A stretch of DNA of 64,000 bases from CAYUPI01 sp964446585 (lineage in GTDB: Bacteria > Verrucomicrobiota > Verrucomicrobiia > Limisphaerales > UBA8199): positions 62,001 through 126,000 of the forward strand of contig CAYUPI010000008.1 in assembly GCA_964446585.1 (NCBI GenBank), written 5' to 3'. Both the position numbers and the translations under genes were made by a program. The first letter of the stretch is position 1. Each line of letters starts with the position of its first letter. The notes beneath the pieces were generated by a model that searched no databases, was not told the DNA's origin, and saw only the letters and a list, made by a program, of their open reading frames with translations. Of this stretch, positions 11,401 through 18,500 are shown in pieces.

Positions 11401-13920
11401 GTGTATGTTCGTCGTTCCGGGCGCCGGCGGGAGCAATGAGGTTGTGAACAGCTTGTGTCGCACGTCTCTGATCACGATTCCCTGTGCATACAGCGCGTGC
11501 CATAACGCCGGGCTGATATACATGTCCGTAGGCGGCGGCAACAACTGCGTCGGTTCGCCAACCGGAGTAACCTGTGCCGGATCGGGCCGCAGCTCCATAT
11601 GCCCAGCCTGATCGCCCGGAGTCCAGGTCACCCCACCATCCAGACTTATCTCGGTGTTCACATCAAAGAAGCTGCCGATTAAGTAACCGCCGGGTACTGG
11701 CCGAACGGTTGTTTGGCCCGTCGATGCCAGTGTCGGGCTCTCTCGCAGGCGAATCGGCCCAATTGCGGACGCGCTGGTCAAATCCAACTGCACCATCTCT
11801 GTGTTCAACTCGCTGACACCGCTCGAATCGAGGATATGATTCACAATGACTGTGACCGTCGCGTTGCCACTGGCCGGCTGGTAGCTCCCACCGTTATCGA
11901 GCGAAATCTCGAAATCGACTTCAGAATCGAACGTGTGGACCTGGGTTACTCCGACCGGCGGCGGTTCCAGGCCCAGCGTGAAGAACCGATGGCGCACATC
12001 GCGGATGATGATCCCGTTGGAATACAATTGGTGCCAGGTCGCCGGGCTGATGTACATGCTGTCCGGGGGTGGCAGAAGCGACGTAGGGAAGAAATATTCC
12101 CGAAGCGCGGGCAATACTTTGACCGTGAAGCTGCAATTGGCGGTATCGCCGCAGGTGTCCTGCGCGGTGCAGTTCACGTTGGTCGTGCCGATGGGGAAAG
12201 TGCTCCCGCTGGGTGGGGTGCAGGTCACCGTCGGTGTCGTGCATCCGCCGCTCGCGGTTGTGGTATAGGTGACCACGGCTCCGGCCCCGCTGGTTGCCAC
12301 CACCGTGATGTTCGGCGAACAAGTGAGAGTGATTGGTGTGAGCGGGGTGGGCGGCGTCGGAGACACCCGTATGGCACGGTCCGCTGGAACCCAGCCCTGG
12401 CTGGCGTTGTTGCTCAATTCAAGAAAAACATCAAAGAAACTGCTGATGCGGAATCGGGTGCCATCAGGTCGAATCGTGTGTCTACCAAGCGACTGCCTGG
12501 TCGGGCTTTCCCGCACTCTGAATGGGCCGATCGGGCTGACTCCTTGCAAATCCAATTGCAGCATTTCTGTATCGTAATTGCTCGTCGAGCCGGAGTCCGA
12601 GGTGTGATGCATGCTGACGCCCACCGGCCCATTCGCCTGCACGGGGACCCACGTCTGACCGTTGTCGGTAGAAATCTGCAGGCTCACAATAGTGCTCGGC
12701 GCGGAATAGTTGGAGCTATTGTTAAGCGTCGGCGGCAGGATCGGGCTGGGGAAGTTCGTGTGGCTGAAATTGCGGGCCTTGACGCTGCTGGGGCCGGTGC
12801 CGAAGCTGATGATGTCGATGTCATTTACCGAGTCGTAAGAGGCGCCGGCTGAAGGGCACAAGGTGTTCGGGCGCGACCATTCGACGGGCAACTCTGGTCT
12901 CGAAGTGCCGATCGGCCCCAGCACCGCATCCAGGAGCGCCGCCTGGCCGTTGGGGCTGGTGCAATCATTCGTAATCGTGCCGTGGCCGGCCAGCACGAGG
13001 TAACCAAAGATGTCTCCGGCATTCCAATAGGGCGGGTTATTGACCCTGAATTTCACCGGCACGGCCAGAGTCTCTCCGTGGATATAGATCACCGACGGCG
13101 GAAACGAGGTCAGGTTGAGGTTCGTGATGACCAATGGGACGTCATTGTAAAGCACCGCACCGGTCCCGGGGAAAGCCGTGCCGGATTGTGTGCCCGGGAT
13201 CGGCGGCAGGTTCACCTCGACAAAAATGTCAAAGAAACTACGGGCGGGAAAATCCGGTGGTGGCGGACCGTTGGCCACGTTTTCCTGGACCATGCCCAGG
13301 CTCCTCGGGCTAACGCCGGCGAAGGTCCCGGCCTTTACCATCGGCCATTGGATCGGCACGGTCGGGATGCGCGGATCTGGCGGACACTGTTTTCCAGCGG
13401 TGCCGCCCCCGACGCTCAACAAGGAGAAGTTCTTGATTTCAGTCAAAACTTCCTCAGTCGGCGAAATAGCGCCAGCCCAGGTGGCTGGAATGAGTGCATA
13501 CGACGCGTAACTCGCGATGCTGTCCCAGGAGCCAGCTCCGATCGCGACTGGGAATGTCCCCGCTGGGTATGGGCGCATGTTCGGGCTGCTGCGGCCGATC
13601 GTCGTCGAATTATCGATCAGCAATGGGCTGGTCAGCTTTCCATCCGCCGTGGAGTAACCGGCGTAGGACACCAGCGCTCCGGCCGGACCCATCAGCGGGC
13701 GAAAGGCCGGATCGACTGTGATTCGAAAGACGCCCATGCTCGGCGTGGAGTCATCGCCTTGCGGCGGGAACGTTTGGGCCGCGGCTTCCTGTACCCCGAG
13801 TACCAGCGCCCCCAAGGCGAGCAAAGTCGGCACTACCGAGTGGGATCGCGTCGGCGTGAACCATGGTGAATGGATAAATCGGAAGTCCGGGGCCGCCTTG
13901 TATCCAGATACCTTTTTCAT
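2491..13920 (-). CDS. Giant secreted repeat protein (17 SFFDVF-type modules, 6 HYR modules)
   Basis: The product is about 3,809 residues. I start it at the ATG at 13920 (MKKVSGYK), because the TTG seven codons upstream adds nothing. An N-terminal export signal with a hydrophobic core (about residues 30-42) ends in AAAQ. Residues 60-1,140 hold five diverged modules carrying the motif SFFD[VI] and often RESP[TS], several with Asp-box-like DGG-TW segments, plus one HYR module at about 530-605. Residues 1,140-3,344 are 12 tandem units of about 184 residues, each with TEM, SFFD[VI]F, HKPP-PGD and a DTDGNGLD loop that resembles a calcium-binding loop. Five more HYR modules with paired cysteines follow (about 3,345-3,720), then a terminal domain ending FYRVCAQ. 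It is probably an extracellular or surface protein. The function is unknown and no catalytic domain was seen. The 274 bases upstream (13942-14215) show nothing I recognise. Confidence 0.9.
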   Translation of the reverse strand: MKKVSGYKAAPDFRFIHSPWFTPTRSHSVVPTLLALGALVLGVQEAAAQTFPPQGDDSTPSMGVFRITVDPAFRPLMGPAGALVSYAGYSTADGKLTSPLLIDNSTTIGRSSPNMRPYPAGTFPVAIGAGSWDSIASYASYALIPATWAGAISPTEEVLTEIKNFSLLSVGGGTAGKQCPPDPRIPTVPIQWPMVKAGTFAGVSPRSLGMVQENVANGPPPPDFPARSFFDIFVEVNLPPIPGTQSGTAFPGTGAVLYNDVPLVITNLNLTSFPPSVIYIHGETLAVPVKFRVNNPPYWNAGDIFGYLVLAGHGTITNDCTSPNGQAALLDAVLGPIGTSRPELPVEWSRPNTLCPSAGASYDSVNDIDIISFGTGPSSVKARNFSHTNFPSPILPPTLNNSSNYSAPSTIVSLQISTDNGQTWVPVQANGPVGVSMHHTSDSGSTSNYDTEMLQLDLQGVSPIGPFRVRESPTRQSLGRHTIRPDGTRFRISSFFDVFLELSNNASQGWVPADRAIRVSPTPPTPLTPITLTCSPNITVVATSGAGAVVTYTTTASGGCTTPTVTCTPPSGSTFPIGTTNVNCTAQDTCGDTANCSFTVKVLPALREYFFPTSLLPPPDSMYISPATWHQLYSNGIIIRDVRHRFFTLGLEPPPVGVTQVHTFDSEVDFEISLDNGGSYQPASGNATVTVIVNHILDSSGVSELNTEMVQLDLTSASAIGPIRLRESPTLASTGQTTVRPVPGGYLIGSFFDVNTEISLDGGVTWTPGDQAGHMELRPDPAQVTPVGEPTQLLPPPTDMYISPALWHALYAQGIVIRDVRHKLFTTSLLPPAPGTTNIHNFGSVLDLQVSTDGGQTYQYVRNNATAQVSVANASSSSDNNLYDTEMLSLSFTLPGGVMIRESPSRPSRGITQILGQSDGTYRIHSFFDIFTEVSTDGGATWQGTSNGPVRMQLVSQAPENPEPTNNLPPLDGQYISPKQWHALYANGIIITNVSHKRFTQNQPPPPPGGSTNETFGSMVSGQISLNGGAGFTSFLAPANASVQVTSHSSLDTGGTRFFDTEMLSLSLSGGSLPGGVMVRESPTKASLGRTSVRQGPQPTPWSIGSFFDVFTEISTDGGATWSPAVTHPGTVALRPQPDPLEVDTFSNTVAEVTLQYPDGQTEEVTLTGPTTVNVKIAPDGRASDTDGNGLDQVPTEMVQLDLSGNSAMGPITANLDTTHRSLGQIEETANNTPGILDLPPFAATGSASSFFDVFFELHVAGLTLHPAKPLHMQSVITHKPPAPGDTYVNPFTEPVDLLDANGNPTGVRVLREVHIPNPTNPPPVEIDRFPNTTAQITLEYANGQTEVVTVSGPTTVRVNIPPNGRATDTDGNGLDQVSTEMLQMDLTGASSVGPISVSLDPGHPSFGQIEETVNNTPGTLDLPPFTATGTATSFFDVFVHITVAGQTLHPTNSIRMTSVIRHKPPAPGDTYTNTFTTPVQLFDASGKPTGIYVLREVHTPNPTNPPPVEVDYFSNTVATVTLQYASGQTEDVTLNGPTTVHVFIPPNGQASDSNGNGLDDVDTEMVQMDLSGISSVGPVTVNLDPAFRSLGQIEETVNKTPGTLDIPPFTATGSALSFFDIFTEIHVAGQTLHPATPLHMAALIHNKPPAPGDTYVNPFTQSVPLLDESGNPTGMRILREVHTPNPTNPPPVEIDRFPNTTAEITLQYPSGQTETVELLGPTTIRVNIPPSGQASDTDGNGLDQVTTEMIEMSLSGASSAGVVTVDLDPNQRSLGQIEETVNNTPGILDVPPFTATGTASSFFDVFVDIRVAGQTLHPATPVHMTSVIHHKPPAPGDSYTNPFTQPIQLLDANGNPTGIRLVREVHIPIPVCPPPIETDYFSNTTAQITLELPNGQTETVTLSGPTTVDVNITPDGEASDTDGNGLDQVDTEMVQMDLGGISSMGPVIVNLDPTQRSFGEIEETANHTPGILDVPPFTATGSANSFFDVFVEINVAGQTLHPASPLLMKSVITHKPPAPGDTYVNPFTTPIDLLDANGNPTGIRIVREVHTPVPPVEVDTFPNTTAQVTLTNTVTQQTETITLVGPTTVHVFIPPNGQANDTDGNGLDQVPTEMVQMNLSGNSSMGAVTLNLDPNQPSVGQIEETANNTPGTLDVPPFTATGSANSFFDVFVQIHVNGQTLHPAKPLHMASLIHHKPPATGDTYVNPFTQPVPLLDAAGNPTGLQVLREVHTPNPTNPPPVEIDHFPNTTAQVTLTNTSTHQTETIVLSGPTTVHVNIPPSGAASDTDGNGLDQVTTLMTDMNLSGNSSMGPVVINLNPAQPSVGQIEETFNNTPGTLDLPPFTAAGSANSFFDVFILVHVAGNTYHPATPLHMTSLIHHKPPAPGDNYVNPFTVQLLDTNGTPTGIFILQEVHTPNPTNPPPVEVDHFPNTTAQITLQHPSGQSETVLLAGPTTVRVNIPPNGAALDTDGNGLDQVTTEMTDMSLSGNSSLGPVMIDLDAARPSVGQIEETVNNTHGILDLPPFTPTGTATSFFDVFVRVHVGGQTLYLAGPLHMTSLIHHKPPAPGDTYVNPFTQPIPLLDANGNPTGFQVLKEVHTPNPTNPPPIEIDYFTNTTAEITLQYASGQIETVSLAGPTTVHVNIPPNGAAIDMDGNGLDQVNTEMTDMNLTGTSSMGAVTVHLDPLRPSLGQIEELFNATPGILDVPPFTASGSARSFFDVFVEIDVAGQTFRPETPLHMESIIHHKPPAPGDDYVNPFTQPIQLLDAFGNPTGIRVLREVHTPNPTNPPPIEVDHFPNTTAQITLQYPSGQTEAVTLFGPTTVQVKIPPNGAASDTDGNGLDQVTTEMTDMNLSGNSAMGPVQMSLDPAHPSVGEIEETVNNTPGILDVPPFTATGSANSFFDVFVEVQIGGQILRPATPLHMASLIHHKPPAPGDNYVNPFTQPIQLLDAAGKPSGIYVLQEVHTPNPTNPPPVEVDRFPNTTASITLEYPSGASETVSLAGPTTVRVHIPPSGAALDTDGNGLDQVKTEMTEMNLVGNSSAGPVTVTLDPAHLSVGEIEENANNTPGILDVPPFTATGTATSFFDVFVEVKVAGQTFHPATPLHMTSLIHHKPPSPGDNYVNPFTQPIELLDANGNPTGVRVLREVHTPNPTNPPPVEIDYFSNTVAQVELQYPSGQTESITLTGPTTVHVAIAPNGSALDTDGDGLDQVQTEMTQLDLSGNSSMGPVTVNLDPAHPSRGEIEENANNTPGTLDVPPFTASGTASSFFDVFVEMHIGGQTLHPATPLHMTAQIKHKPPGPGDTYVNPAQPIPLLDAAGNPSGIILTHQRHIPNPTNTPLSIICASNTTVVASNAAGAVVTFISTASGGCNPPPTPVCNPPSGSTFPVGTTTVTCAASDSCGNSVYCTFLVIVRPPLALACPSNITVTATSPSGAAVVYAPAVSGGCAPTSVACNPPSGSTFPVGMTTVNCTASDSCGRFTNCYFQVTVNPPTNPVITLTCSSNITVTATGPSGAAVFYTSTATGGCSPPPSLVCNPPSGSTFPIGTTIVTCSASDACGQSATCTFQVTVRPPGNTPIVITCSSNITVTAADSKGRAVFYSSSAIGGCTPPPSLFCNPPSGSTFAIGTTNVICTANDTCGTVTNCSFTVTVVRPPIVITCSSNITVSTTNSGGTNVFYTSSASGGCPPASILCTPPSGSTFQPGTTQVNCTSTDACGQSTNCSFQVTVNVVVSVARPTITRISYLGASVQIFFNTQNGATYTIQQRPDLNTGTWLTVGSSAPGTGGVVSIAVPSSGTRQFYRVCAQ
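2735..3890 (-). repeat. Five tandem HYR-type modules (C-terminal end of the giant protein)
   Basis: Five units of about 75 codons each show the HYR pattern: a C-x-SN-[IT]-T-V start, GGC, PPSGSTF, then a D-x-CG and C-x-F-x-V-x-V end. A sixth isolated copy of the module lies at about 12,105-12,330. HYR modules are immunoglobulin-like adhesion folds in other secreted proteins, so a role in binding is an inference. Confidence 0.8.
3890..10503 (-). repeat. 12 tandem in-frame repeats of about 551 bp
   Basis: Twelve consecutive units of about 184 codons each encode the same order of motifs: DxFxNTxA, GPTTV, DTDGNGLD, TEM, IEE, SFFDVF, LHM, HKPPAPGD, then the linker EVHTPNPTNPPP. The units are diverged at DNA level, so they are old duplications rather than recent array expansion. 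One unit near 7,745-7,770 has a shortened linker, another near 8,300-8,320 has a substituted one, and one near 6,730 lacks three residues. Confidence 0.9.
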
Positions 13921-14215
13921 AGTTCGAATATTTTCAGGCAACTACTCACGCCCGGCTCCTGGTGAAGCTTGAGAGCCCGGCGACTCTGCGTGCTGCACTT
14001 TCAATTGCCTCCGGCATGAGGTCGCTAACAAAGGCGTCGGACGGCAGTTGAGTCGATAGACTATGTGGACAGTTCGCGATTATTGCCGATTCGGTCCATC
14101 TATGCTTCTCCGCAATTGCGAAAATCTATTTGGGCGCGGGCGCGCGCCGCGCTGAGCTCGGAATGAGGAACGAGGAAAGAAAACCAGAAATCGCAGCAGC
14201 GAAGACTCTGGGCTG

Positions 14216-15076
14216 CTAGTCTCGAAGAGGCGGCAGGGCCGGTAGAGCCAGGACGATGGGCGGATCGGTCGGACGAAGCGGACGCAAACGGAGACTTGGC
14301 TTTGTTGGCCGACCGGCGTCTTGATTGCGCAGCCGTTGACTGGCGACCAGGCCGACCGGCAGGTTGGCGATCATCGCCGACAAATTGGCGGTAAAAGGAA
14401 CCAGCACCGCCATCAAATGAAATTCGGCCATCCTCGGATGCTCGATACGAAAGGTCCCGGGTTTGACCAGGACCGTTCCGGAAAAGGGCACACCTTGGGG
14501 CACACCGCCGGTAAACGCACCGACGAAAATGAATCCTCGCGGCCTGGACGGTCCGGTGATCGTTCCTTCAAGCGACGGGCCCTTAATCGCCCGATCGCCG
14601 GCGAGGTACTTCCAAATCGCCTTCGCAAACTGGCCCAACGTGAGGCGTTTCGGCATCGCGCGGAATTCCTGCGGCGAAACGCCGACCAGGGCGCTGAAGG
14701 TTTTGGAAAAGGTGCCGAGCGAGGTGTAGCCGACCTCGAGGCAAACGTCAGTGATGGAGGCCGCCGGCCTCAGGAGCAGCTCCTTGGCCCGTTGCATCCG
14801 CAAGCAGGCCAGAAAATGATGCGGCGTTGTGCCAGTGATTTCGTCGAAAACGCGGACCAGGTGGTACTTGCTGATCGCAGCGATCTGCCCTAGATGCTCC
14901 AGGTCCAGCGGCTCCTCCAAATGAGAGCGCATGTGGCTGACGACGCGCTCGACGGCCTTTTGGTAAGCTTCAACTGTATCGGCGCGGTGGCTGGCGGTCA
15001 GCGGCAGTTCGTCGGTGATAATTGACGAACGGCTGGATCGCGTTGCGCGCTCCCTGCTGCGTGTTGCCGCTCGCAT
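14216..15076 (-). CDS. AraC-family transcriptional regulator, last gene of the enediyne-type operon
   Basis: The product has 286 residues. A two-helix-turn-helix AraC/XylS domain occupies about residues 38-140 (HLGQIAAISKYHLVRVFDEI and VCLEVGYTSLGTFSKTF segments). It is followed by a C-terminal region of about 145 residues rich in Pro and Leu, which may be the sensing part. In most AraC proteins the sensing domain is N-terminal, so this order is the reverse of the usual one. The start codon is only 36 bases after the stop of the thioesterase gene on the same strand, so it is probably co-transcribed with the PKS cassette. That makes it a candidate cluster regulator. Effector and targets are unknown. 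Confidence 0.85.
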   Translation of the reverse strand: MRAATRSRERATRSSRSSIITDELPLTASHRADTVEAYQKAVERVVSHMRSHLEEPLDLEHLGQIAAISKYHLVRVFDEITGTTPHHFLACLRMQRAKELLLRPAASITDVCLEVGYTSLGTFSKTFSALVGVSPQEFRAMPKRLTLGQFAKAIWKYLAGDRAIKGPSLEGTITGPSRPRGFIFVGAFTGGVPQGVPFSGTVLVKPGTFRIEHPRMAEFHLMAVLVPFTANLSAMIANLPVGLVASQRLRNQDAGRPTKPSLRLRPLRPTDPPIVLALPALPPLRD

Positions 15077-15112
15077 ATCAGTCTCGTGTGACTCGGAAAA
15101 ATCAACCTAGGC

Positions 15113-15535
15113 TCACTCGGCGTAGGCCGCCAGGGCCTGACGCAACGATGGCGGCACGGGGGCGGGCGCAAGTCCCGACCCATTCCGCCTCATACAGGCG
15201 ACTTGCTGTTCGCCTCGAGCGACCAATTCCTCGGTCCCATTCCTCTGCCGCCAATATTCGAACGCCAGGGTTATGCGGTTCTGCACCAGTTCCGCCAGTC
15301 GCATGCGAACGTTCACTTCGTCGAACACCATCAGTTCCGCCAGGTACTCACAACCGCAACGAACCGTGGCCAGACTGAAGTCGGAGTTCAGATTCTCGAC
15401 GAGGTCGGGCGCATATTCACGAAGGAACAACTCCCGGCACTTTCCCTGCCAATCGAGGTGATGGGTATAATAAACATTACCGACCAGGTTCGTTTCCTGG
15501 AAGGTCACGACATGCCGATATTCATAATAGCGCAT
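15113..15535 (-). CDS. Enediyne-type hot-dog thioesterase (E10/CalE7/DynE7-like)
   Basis: The product has 140 residues, the usual length of this family. The N-terminal half carries the family signature ETNLVGNVYY followed by WQGKCRELFLREYAPD, as remembered for SgcE10, CalE7 and DynE7. Asn16 and Arg34 fall at the spacing of the Asn and Arg described as important in CalE7, which works without the usual acidic residue. In known systems this enzyme releases the polyene from the enediyne PKS by thioester hydrolysis, with decarboxylation following. The gene starts 30 bases after the PKS stop, in the same order as in actinobacterial cassettes. Assignment rests on motif recognition plus its position beside the PKS. 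Confidence 0.9.
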   Translation of the reverse strand: MRYYEYRHVVTFQETNLVGNVYYTHHLDWQGKCRELFLREYAPDLVENLNSDFSLATVRCGCEYLAELMVFDEVNVRMRLAELVQNRITLAFEYWRQRNGTEELVARGEQQVACMRRNGSGLAPAPVPPSLRQALAAYAE

Positions 15536-15565
15536 GAGGGTTTCGCTGACTGCCCGGGGCCGTGC

Positions 15566-18500
15566 TCAGGCGACTGCCTCGGCGCAAACGGCAAGCGACG
15601 ATGCCGCTGCGGCCGAATGAACCGCGATTGAGACAATGAGCGGTGCCACGAGCCCCCGTACCGGCAGAGCGCCCGTGGCAATCACCAACCTGCCCGAACG
15701 GAACAGGACCCAGCAGTCGGTCCCGCTGGACGCCAACACCAGCGGCGCTTGGGTAGCCAGTCCGGTCTTTCTCAGGCACTCGGTCACACTCCAGAGTCGC
15801 GTCGCGGCGGTATCGAGACTTTCGGCTTGTTCGCCGGAAATCCGCTCAGCCAACTGTAACTTTTCTTTGCCCAAAAGATCCTGCCAGACGGACGCCGCCC
15901 TGGACTCAATAAGCTCCAGATCGCAGGCTACACCCTGTTCGGCGGCCACCGCCAGCGTCAGGTCCTGAGCGTGTGCGGCTGAGCAAAACTCGTCGCTAGC
16001 AGTCACCGGCTTGCCGTCCGGTCGGCGCCAGATCGGCCCGGCATGGCGGAGGGCCTGTTGCAGGGTCGAATTGGTCGCGGCGGAGCGTGCCTCCAAAAAG
16101 TCGCTGGCGCCGATTGTCCGCGCTCCGTTATGCTCAATCACCACGCGCACTGGCGAATGCGGGGCTAATTCTTCGAGCCGGCGCTCCAGGTATGGCGTCA
16201 GCAGCCATTGCGGCCAGGCCTGGCTTGAGGCCATTTCTTCGACCGCCCGCAAACGTAATCCCTGCCAGTACTCGATCAGTTCGCCATCGGCATCCGTAAT
16301 CTCCACGTCATAAACGAAATCATTTCCATCGCGAAACCGTTCCTTCGATCGGGCGATGCGAAGGCCCGTTTCGCCGCGAAGTATCACCAAGTGGTCGATG
16401 CCCGTCGGCAGGATCCGCCGGTGCGGGATGCACGCCTGAATAGCGTGCAGGGCTGCGTCGCGCGCGCCGGGATCCCCCAGAACGAGGCCCGAGGGCAAAT
16501 ACGGTCCAAACCAGGAGACGCCGGTATCGGGTTTAATCTCGGCGATGCATTCCCGGGCCGTCGCCAGCCGATAACCGGTCAAACGGCAAAACCGTCCTCG
16601 GTGGAAAAGAATTCGACCGTAAAGGTCCTGCGTTGAGTCAACAACGGGCGGATGTGCCGGCAAGCGGGCGGGGCTGAAGCGTTCGGCGCTCCGGTCGGCG
16701 GCAACTCCAAAGCGGCAGAAAGCGCGAAAATGGTCCACTTGAAAGTCTGTTTCTTCGGAGCGCAAACAAACTTCGATCAGGTCAGGCGCGCGGCGTAGAG
16801 ACGCTAGGCGGATCGTCGTGGACCTGTGGTCGAGGACTGCGACGGGTCGCGTCAGCTCGACCCTCTCAAATGCGGGCGGCGATTCGGACTCGGCAAGAGC
16901 CATCGCCGCCTGGGCCATCGCTTCGAGGCCAAGCACGGCGGGGAAAAGCTTCTGCTTTTGGAAAACGTGATCCTCCAGGTACGGATCGGCGGCGAGCGAG
17001 AGTTCGGCATCGACAACCAGTTCCACGCCCGGATAATAAACGCGGCGCCGTTCAAGAAAGCGGCGCAATGGCAATTCCGGCTGGTCGAACTTAAGGGTTG
17101 GCGGTTCGCCGAATCGGCCCCCTACGACGACCGCCGTGGGCAGCGCCCGGTTCTGAACCAGCTCCAGAAGAATTCGCACGCCGACTTCGGGCGGGATGGG
17201 CATGATGCCATGCTGGATGAGCGATTCCATCCGGCCCAGGCGCTCGCCCATGCCGATGCTCGACCAGACGGACCATTCGAGCGCCAGACAGCGGCACTGC
17301 GGATGACGCGTTTGAAAATCTTCCGTGAACGCCCTCAGCCATTCATTCGCGGTCCCGTAGTCGGCTTCGCCGGGCAGGCCGACCCGAGAGATGATCGACC
17401 CAAAAGTGATGAACAATCGCAACCGCTCCGGCTCGACCGCGGCCAGCAAATTGCGCGCGCCTTGCACTTTCGGTGCCACCGTGTTCCTGAAGGAAGCCAG
17501 GTCCAGCGCTCCGATCAGTTGAGGTGCATTGGCGCCGGCCGCGTGCATCACGGCCGTTACGCGGCCGCCCAGCTTCTTTTCCACCTCAGCCACGGCTGCG
17601 CACACCGCTTGCGCGTCGGTGACATCCGCGCGGGCGTAGCAGGAGGCCACGCCGACACCCGCGATGCGCGCGAGGTTTTCCTTCAACTCTTTGTCCTGTT
17701 CCGGCTCAGCCCGACCAATGAGCGCCAGGCGCGCGCCCGTCGCGCGGCCGAGGGCCAGCGCGCATTCGGCCCCGATTCCCTTCCCGCCGCCACTAACCAG
17801 CAAAATGTCTTCCGACCCGATCGGCCATTTGCCTGCAGTCCCGCCGGCTTCACTGCCCGCTGCAGGCGCACTTGAGCGCGTCGAAGCTGCGGCTTCGAAC
17901 GCCTCACGACTTCCCCGAGGCGTCCATTTCAGCCTTGGTTCGCGCCGTACTCCGTTGACATCGTAATGCGCCTCGAAGAATCCCGCAGCGGACCGCGCCT
18001 CGGCAACGATCCAATCCACAGCTTCCGGCTGGCCGACTGGCACATCCAGGATGCAGGTGCTCAACCCGGGAGTCTCCAAATGCAGGGTACGCGCGAATGC
18101 TGCTCCACCCCAGCCATGTTGCACCAGCACGAAACGCGGTTCCTCTTTCAGCGCCATGGCGGCCCGAGCGCCGTTGAGCAGCAATTCGAGATGATCTACT
18201 GTCGGTGCTTCCGGGAGCCAGACCACTACGCCGGCGCCGCCTTGAGCGTTCAACTTGTGCCACAAATCCTTCGCCAAGGGATGATTTTGCGGAGCGAAAA
18301 CTTGCCACCCGAGTTCGCTGGGGACGGGCGTAAGAGGATGGGCGCCGGGCTGACTCGGACGCGTTGGCTTCGGAGCGGCTGCCAGCTCCACCGCGAAAGT
18401 CTCGAACCAGACGTCAACTCCGGGCGGCTGGCGGTGTGCGTCATCCCGTTTGGTCTGACCGCCGCTGCGCTTCAATTCCTCCAATGCGCGGGCGATCTCG

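Noticed and set aside
16826..17875. 349-codon plus-strand frame inside the PKS region
   Set aside because: It is antisense to the DH and KR domains of the PKS, which are clearly conserved on the minus strand.
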